From: DXYV01 sp045543215
Lineage (GTDB): Bacteria; Bacillota; Clostridia; Oscillospirales; Oscillospiraceae
Assembly: GCA_045543215.1 (NCBI GenBank)
Contig: JAZQMD010000108.1
Coordinates: 1 to 9,696, forward strand
Direction of reading: 5' to 3'
Length of the DNA: 9,696 nt
Part shown: one piece after another, positions 5,899 through 9,696 of the stretch
How the letters are laid out: each line of letters opens with the position of its first letter
Position numbering within the stretch: the stretch's first letter is position 1
The notes under the pieces: generated by a model
The model's database searches: none
What the model saw: only the letters and a program-made list of their open reading frames with translations
What the model was told of the DNA's origin: nothing
Made by a program: the position numbers and the translations under genes

Positions 5899-7275
5899 AT
5901 GCCCATATTTGATTTTGCCGCAGAATATGGTATGTTTCCCCGTGGCGGATTGGTCTTGTGCGCCGTGTCCGGGGGAGCGGACTCCATGTACCTGCTGTCA
6001 AACCTTTTGGAGCATCAGGCCTACACCGGCTGTCAGGTGGCGGTAGCCCATTTTGACCACTGTCTGCGTGGGGAGGAGTCCCGCCGGGATGCCCAGTTTG
6101 TTCAAGAATGGTGTGTTGGGCAAGGGGTAACTTGTGTGCTGGGGAGCGGAGACGTGGCTGCTCAGGCAGAGATGGAGGGCCGGGGAGTGGAGGAGACGGC
6201 CCGTGCTATGCGCTACGAATTCCTGTGCAGGACGGCAGAGGAGCTGGGGGCTGATGTAATTGCAACTGCCCATACCGCCGATGACAATGCCGAGACTATG
6301 CTGATGAACCTGGTGAGAGGAAGTGGATTAGAGGGATTGAGTGGTATCCCGCCACGCAGGGGAAATATTGTGCGACCTATGCTCACCACCACCCGGAAGG
6401 AGGTGGAGGCCTGGCTGGTGGAGCACAATGTGCCCCATGTGGAGGATGGGAGCAACTGTGATGAGGTATATACCCGCAATTTCCTGCGCCGGCAGGTGAT
6501 TCCTCTGATGAAGCAAATTAATTCCAAGGCGGTGGAGCATATGTCTGCGGCCGCTGCCCGGCTTCGCCGGGACAATGATGTGCTAAAAGCCCAGGGAACC
6601 CGGCTGGCAAATGAGGCGCATCAGGCCGAAGACGGCTGGGTGATCCCAATTAAGGCCTTTGATCTGATTCCTGATCCGGTGGCCTTGCGGGCCATCCAGC
6701 AGCTCATCACCCGCTGTGGAGGGAGAAATATATCAGCCGTCCATCTAAATGCTGTGGCAGGGGTTATCCGGGGAAAGGATCCCTCCGCCATGCTCCATTT
6801 GCCCCAGGTTATGGTGCGTCGGGTGTATGGGGATGTACTTTTTACCCCTTGGCAGGAGGAAAATGGCCCTATGGTGGAACAGGAGGTAGCCCCGGATGGA
6901 ATTGTAGTGTGGGGGAGGTGGACAGTAGCCTGTACCACTGAAGTTTGCCCTCAGAGGGCAGAACATACCCAGAAGGAGTTTTGGGTGGCCCGGGAAAGGC
7001 TGGCAGGGCCCTTGGTGATCCGTCCCCGTCGGGAGGGGGATGTGATCCGTCCGATAGGGCGTCCCTCCAAGGCGGTGAAAAAGTGGCTGATTGATGAAAA
7101 GGTGCCCAGGCTGGAACGAGAAATACTCCCCGTGGTATGGGACGGGCTTGAAGTGGTCGCCGTGGGCGGTCTGGGAGGGCAGGAAGCCTTGCTGGCCAAG
7201 GCGGGGGAAAATGCCTTCCATATTATTATGGAACGTATTGGAGATAGAGAAGGAGAGGGAATGTATGAACCCTGA
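5899..7275 (+). CDS. tilS: tRNA(Ile)-lysidine synthetase TilS
   Basis: A 458-residue cytoplasmic enzyme that uses ATP to attach lysine to C34 of the CAU-anticodon tRNA-Ile, changing both amino-acid identity and codon reading to AUA. The N-type PP-loop is SGGADS at 24-29. Other family motifs are AHFDHCLRGEES, AMRYEFL, ATAHTADDNAETMLMNLVRGSGLEGLSG, RPML, and DGSNCDEVYTRNFLR. The C-terminal TilS domain is recognisable at about 375-440 (RPRREGDVIRPIGRPSKAVK, then WLIDEKVPRLERE). ATG 5899 is preceded by AAAGGAGA at five bases; the open frame back to 5677 lies inside dnaB and is not coding in this frame. The 3' end overlaps hpt by 11 bases, so translation of the two is probably coupled, as in other Bacillota with tilS-hpt-ftsH. 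Confidence 0.95.
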   Translation: MPIFDFAAEYGMFPRGGLVLCAVSGGADSMYLLSNLLEHQAYTGCQVAVAHFDHCLRGEESRRDAQFVQEWCVGQGVTCVLGSGDVAAQAEMEGRGVEETARAMRYEFLCRTAEELGADVIATAHTADDNAETMLMNLVRGSGLEGLSGIPPRRGNIVRPMLTTTRKEVEAWLVEHNVPHVEDGSNCDEVYTRNFLRRQVIPLMKQINSKAVEHMSAAAARLRRDNDVLKAQGTRLANEAHQAEDGWVIPIKAFDLIPDPVALRAIQQLITRCGGRNISAVHLNAVAGVIRGKDPSAMLHLPQVMVRRVYGDVLFTPWQEENGPMVEQEVAPDGIVVWGRWTVACTTEVCPQRAEHTQKEFWVARERLAGPLVIRPRREGDVIRPIGRPSKAVKKWLIDEKVPRLEREILPVVWDGLEVVAVGGLGGQEALLAKAGENAFHIIMERIGDREGEGMYEP

Positions 7276-7807
7276 TGTGCAGGAGATCCTGTTTACTGAG
7301 GATCAGATCAAGGCGCGGGTTAAGGAACTGGGGAAACAGATTAGCAGGGATTATGCCGGAAGCAATCCGGTGCTGGCCAGCGTACTGCGCGGATCTTATA
7401 TCTTTATGGCCGATCTGAGCCGCGCGATTGATTTGTTGGTAGAGGTGGACTTTATGTGCGTGTCCTCTTATGGCAGTGGAACCAAAAGTTCAGGCCAGGT
7501 GCAGATCACCAAGGACCTATCCGGTGATGTGGAGGGCAAAGATCTGATCGTGGTGGAGGATATTTTAGACAGCGGGAATACCCTGGACTATCTGATCCAG
7601 ATACTTAAGGCGCGCAATCCGGCCTCTATCAAGGTTTGTACCCTTTTGGACAAGCCAGAGCGACGTATGAAGCCAATCACGGCGGATTACTGTGGCTTTT
7701 CCATTCCGGACGCCTTCGTGGTTGGATATGGTCTGGACTATGACGAGCGATACCGAAACCTACCCTATATCGGTATCTTGAAGCCCTGTATCTATGGTGG
7801 AGTATGA
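7265..7807 (+). CDS. hpt: hypoxanthine(-guanine) phosphoribosyltransferase
   Basis: A 180-residue type I phosphoribosyltransferase that converts hypoxanthine or guanine plus PRPP to IMP or GMP in purine salvage. The PRPP-binding signature is VVEDILDSGNTL (E98, D99, D102, T106); D102 aligns with the catalytic Asp of the human enzyme. LRGSYIF (41-47) is the loop that contacts pyrophosphate, SSYGSGTKSSG (67-77) is the flexible active-site loop, and the C-terminal DAFVVGYGLDYDERYRNLPYIG is typical of HPRT, with the aromatic residue that stacks on the purine. ATG 7265 lies inside the end of tilS, six bases after AGGAGAGG (7251-7258). The gene is 16 bases upstream of ftsH, the conserved tilS-hpt-ftsH order. 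Preference between hypoxanthine and guanine cannot be read from the sequence. Confidence 0.96.
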   Translation: MNPDVQEILFTEDQIKARVKELGKQISRDYAGSNPVLASVLRGSYIFMADLSRAIDLLVEVDFMCVSSYGSGTKSSGQVQITKDLSGDVEGKDLIVVEDILDSGNTLDYLIQILKARNPASIKVCTLLDKPERRMKPITADYCGFSIPDAFVVGYGLDYDERYRNLPYIGILKPCIYGGV

Positions 7808-7823
7808 ACGGAGCGTGACCTAA

Positions 7824-9683
7824 TTGAAGGAAATAAATCCCCGCAACTTGATGTTTTATGTCCTAATTTTGCTTTTGCTCTTATGGACGGTAGGCACCCT
7901 GACTAATATTGGAGGTGGGGTTCAGGTTACCTATGCCGATGTATGCGGCCTATTTTGGGACGAGCAAGTGGCTACGTTTGAGTTGGACGGAAATGATCGA
8001 CTGCTTCTCCAGCTTCGGGAGGAGCACAACGGTACAGATAAGGTGACCTATTCCAAACTGGATCGGCAGCTGTTTTTCTCTGACCTGGGGGAGCTTATCT
8101 CCCGTCAAGCCCGGTCTGGGATTTTGGTGGATTACGATGTGAGCCCCCAATCCAAGGCACCCTGGTGGAGCAATATTGCCGTAAGCATCGGTGGTCTGGT
8201 GATTCTGGCTATCGTGTGGTTTGTGATGATGGCCCGGCAGTCGGCAGGAGGAGCGGATAAAGGAGCAAACCGATTTGGCAGGGCTCGTACCCGCGGTTTG
8301 GAGGATGCCGGTGGTAAGCGAGTTACTTTTTCAGACGTTGCTGGGGCGGATGAGGAAAAGGAGGAGCTTCAGGAGATTGTAGAGTTCCTGAAAAATCCTT
8401 CCGTATTTACGGAGCTGGGTGCCCGGGTGCCCAAGGGAGTGCTCTTGGTGGGGCCGCCGGGAACCGGCAAAACCCTACTGGCTAAAGCGGTGGCTGGGGA
8501 GGCCGGGGTTCAGTTTTTATCTATCTCCGGCTCCGATTTTGTGGAACTTTACGTAGGTGTGGGAGCATCCCGGGTGCGTGACCTGTTCGCGCAGGCCAAG
8601 CGAGAGGCTCCGGCCATTGTGTTTATCGATGAGATTGATGCGGTGGGACGTCAGAGGGGGGCCGGCCTGGGTGGAGGACACGACGAGCGGGAACAGACCC
8701 TCAACCAGCTTTTGGTTGAGATGGACGGCTTTGCTGCCAATGAGGGGGTTATCGTCCTTGCGGCTACCAATCGTCAGGATATCCTGGACCCAGCCTTGCT
8801 GCGTCCAGGCCGATTTGACCGGCAGATTTATGTAGGTCGGCCGGATATTAAGGGACGGGAAGAGATTTTGAAGGTCCATGCCCGGAGCAAGCCGCTGGCA
8901 GAGGATGTGGATCTACGTACTGTGGCCAAAGCGACCGGAGGTTTTGTAGGGGCTGATCTGGAGAACCTGATGAATGAGGCTGCTTTGCTGGCGGCCAGAA
9001 ACAGCCGCCGTTTTCTTACTATGGAAGACCTTCATGAGTCTATGTTGAAGGTAATCGCCGGGCCGGAAAAGCGCAGCCGGGTGGTCACTGAGCATGCTAA
9101 GAAGCTCACGGCTTATCATGAGGCGGGCCATGCGGTAGTCATCCATGCGTTGGAGACACCAGATCCGGTTCATCAGATTACAATCATTCCAAGAGGGATG
9201 GCGGGGGGGATGACGATCTCCCTGCCAGAGGAGGATAAGACCTACCGCTCTAAGCGGGAGCTGGAGGAGTCCATTGCCGTGTGCTTGGGTGGACGGGTGG
9301 CCGAGCAGTTAATGTTGGGTGATATCTCTACCGGAGCTTCAAACGATCTGGAGCGGGCGACTGCCATCGCCCGGGCCATGGTTACCAAGTACGGTATGAG
9401 TGAGAAGCTGGGCACTGTGGTTTTTGACACGGGCAACGATGAGGTATTCATCGGCCGGACTATGGCCCAGACCCGCAGCTATTCTGAGAATGTGGCTGGG
9501 GCTATCGATCAGGAGATCCACGCCATTATTGCTGGAGCCTACAAAAAATGTGAGGAAATTTTGTCTGCACAGAAAGAGAAGTTGAGCCTAACCGCTGAAT
9601 TTTTGCTGGAGCATGAAACTATGACAGCTGAACAGTTTGAGCTGGTATTTACTGACCCGACTGCGTTGAAAAATATGATATAA
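7824..9683 (+). CDS. ftsH: ATP-dependent membrane zinc metalloprotease FtsH
   Basis: A 619-residue membrane AAA+ protease that extracts and degrades unassembled or damaged membrane and regulatory proteins. TM1 is at about 11-29, a short extracytoplasmic domain follows, and TM2 is at about 118-139. The AAA+ module has Walker A GPPGTGKT (210-217, K216), pore loop FVELYVGVG (Y243-V244-G245), Walker B VFIDEID (D269, E270) and the second region of homology with ATNRQDILDPALLRPGRFDR. The protease has HEAGH (H432, E433, H436) and the third zinc ligand D508 in NDLERAT. The tail stops soon after the protease domain, so the disordered extension seen in some homologues is lacking. TTG 7824 follows an in-frame TAA directly and is preceded by GGAG (7810-7813) at ten bases. 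ATG 7851 is the alternative; it would remove nine residues, has no ribosome binding site at a normal distance, and still keeps TM1. It follows hpt by 16 bases. Confidence 0.96.
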   Translation: MKEINPRNLMFYVLILLLLLWTVGTLTNIGGGVQVTYADVCGLFWDEQVATFELDGNDRLLLQLREEHNGTDKVTYSKLDRQLFFSDLGELISRQARSGILVDYDVSPQSKAPWWSNIAVSIGGLVILAIVWFVMMARQSAGGADKGANRFGRARTRGLEDAGGKRVTFSDVAGADEEKEELQEIVEFLKNPSVFTELGARVPKGVLLVGPPGTGKTLLAKAVAGEAGVQFLSISGSDFVELYVGVGASRVRDLFAQAKREAPAIVFIDEIDAVGRQRGAGLGGGHDEREQTLNQLLVEMDGFAANEGVIVLAATNRQDILDPALLRPGRFDRQIYVGRPDIKGREEILKVHARSKPLAEDVDLRTVAKATGGFVGADLENLMNEAALLAARNSRRFLTMEDLHESMLKVIAGPEKRSRVVTEHAKKLTAYHEAGHAVVIHALETPDPVHQITIIPRGMAGGMTISLPEEDKTYRSKRELEESIAVCLGGRVAEQLMLGDISTGASNDLERATAIARAMVTKYGMSEKLGTVVFDTGNDEVFIGRTMAQTRSYSENVAGAIDQEIHAIIAGAYKKCEEILSAQKEKLSLTAEFLLEHETMTAEQFELVFTDPTALKNMI

Positions 9684-9690
9684 ATTAACT

Positions 9691-9695
9691 GGAGG
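9691..9695 (+). promoter_or_regulatory. Shine-Dalgarno for a gene beyond the window
   Basis: GGAGG lies eight bases after the ftsH stop codon, at the very end of the window. It probably serves another co-directional gene whose start is just outside, which would extend the operon. No coding sequence of that gene is visible, so its identity is unknown. Confidence 0.45.
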
Positions 9696-9696
9696 C

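Noticed and set aside
8538..8549. Tyr in the FtsH pore loop (FVELYVGVG) where Phe is common
   Set aside because: The aromatic character needed for substrate pulling is kept, and Tyr occurs in other FtsH proteins, so this is ordinary variation.

Overview
This 9.7 kb window reads as ordinary, well-conserved chromosomal core from a low-to-mid-GC Gram-positive bacterium. All eight genes lie on the + strand with little space between them. The protein set (GdpP-type c-di-AMP phosphodiesterase, bL9, DnaB, TilS, HPRT, FtsH), the strong GGAGG-type ribosome binding sites and the GC-rich codon use point to a Bacillota member of class Clostridia. An Oscillospiraceae/Flavonifractor-like gut anaerobe is my best guess; this comes from recognising the protein families, not from any database search.

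Layout. Positions 2-490 carry a small SprT-like zinc protein. A short gap with a possible promoter leads to a PLP-dependent class I/II aminotransferase (559-1725). A 200-base gap (1726-1925) holds two inverted repeats and then a very good SigA-type promoter with an extended -10, which drives gdpP (1926-3929). After a 104-base leader come rplI (4034-4483), dnaB (4518-5873), tilS (5899-7275), hpt (7265-7807, overlapping tilS by 11 bases) and ftsH (7824-9683, probably starting at TTG). The last six bases hold a Shine-Dalgarno sequence for a gene beyond the window.

Functional logic. From gdpP onward the genes form what looks like one long housekeeping operon covering second-messenger turnover (c-di-AMP), translation (bL9 and tRNA-Ile lysidine formation), replication (DnaB), purine salvage (HPRT) and membrane protein quality control (FtsH). 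It joins two gene sets that are separate in Bacillus subtilis: yybT/gdpP-rplI-dnaC, and tilS-hprT-ftsH.

I found no undescribed defence, mobile or secondary-metabolism system, and no tRNA, rRNA, CRISPR array or insertion sequence. The points most worth a second look are an Asn in place of the His of the GGGH motif in the DHHA1 domain of GdpP, the structured gap before gdpP, and the merged operon.
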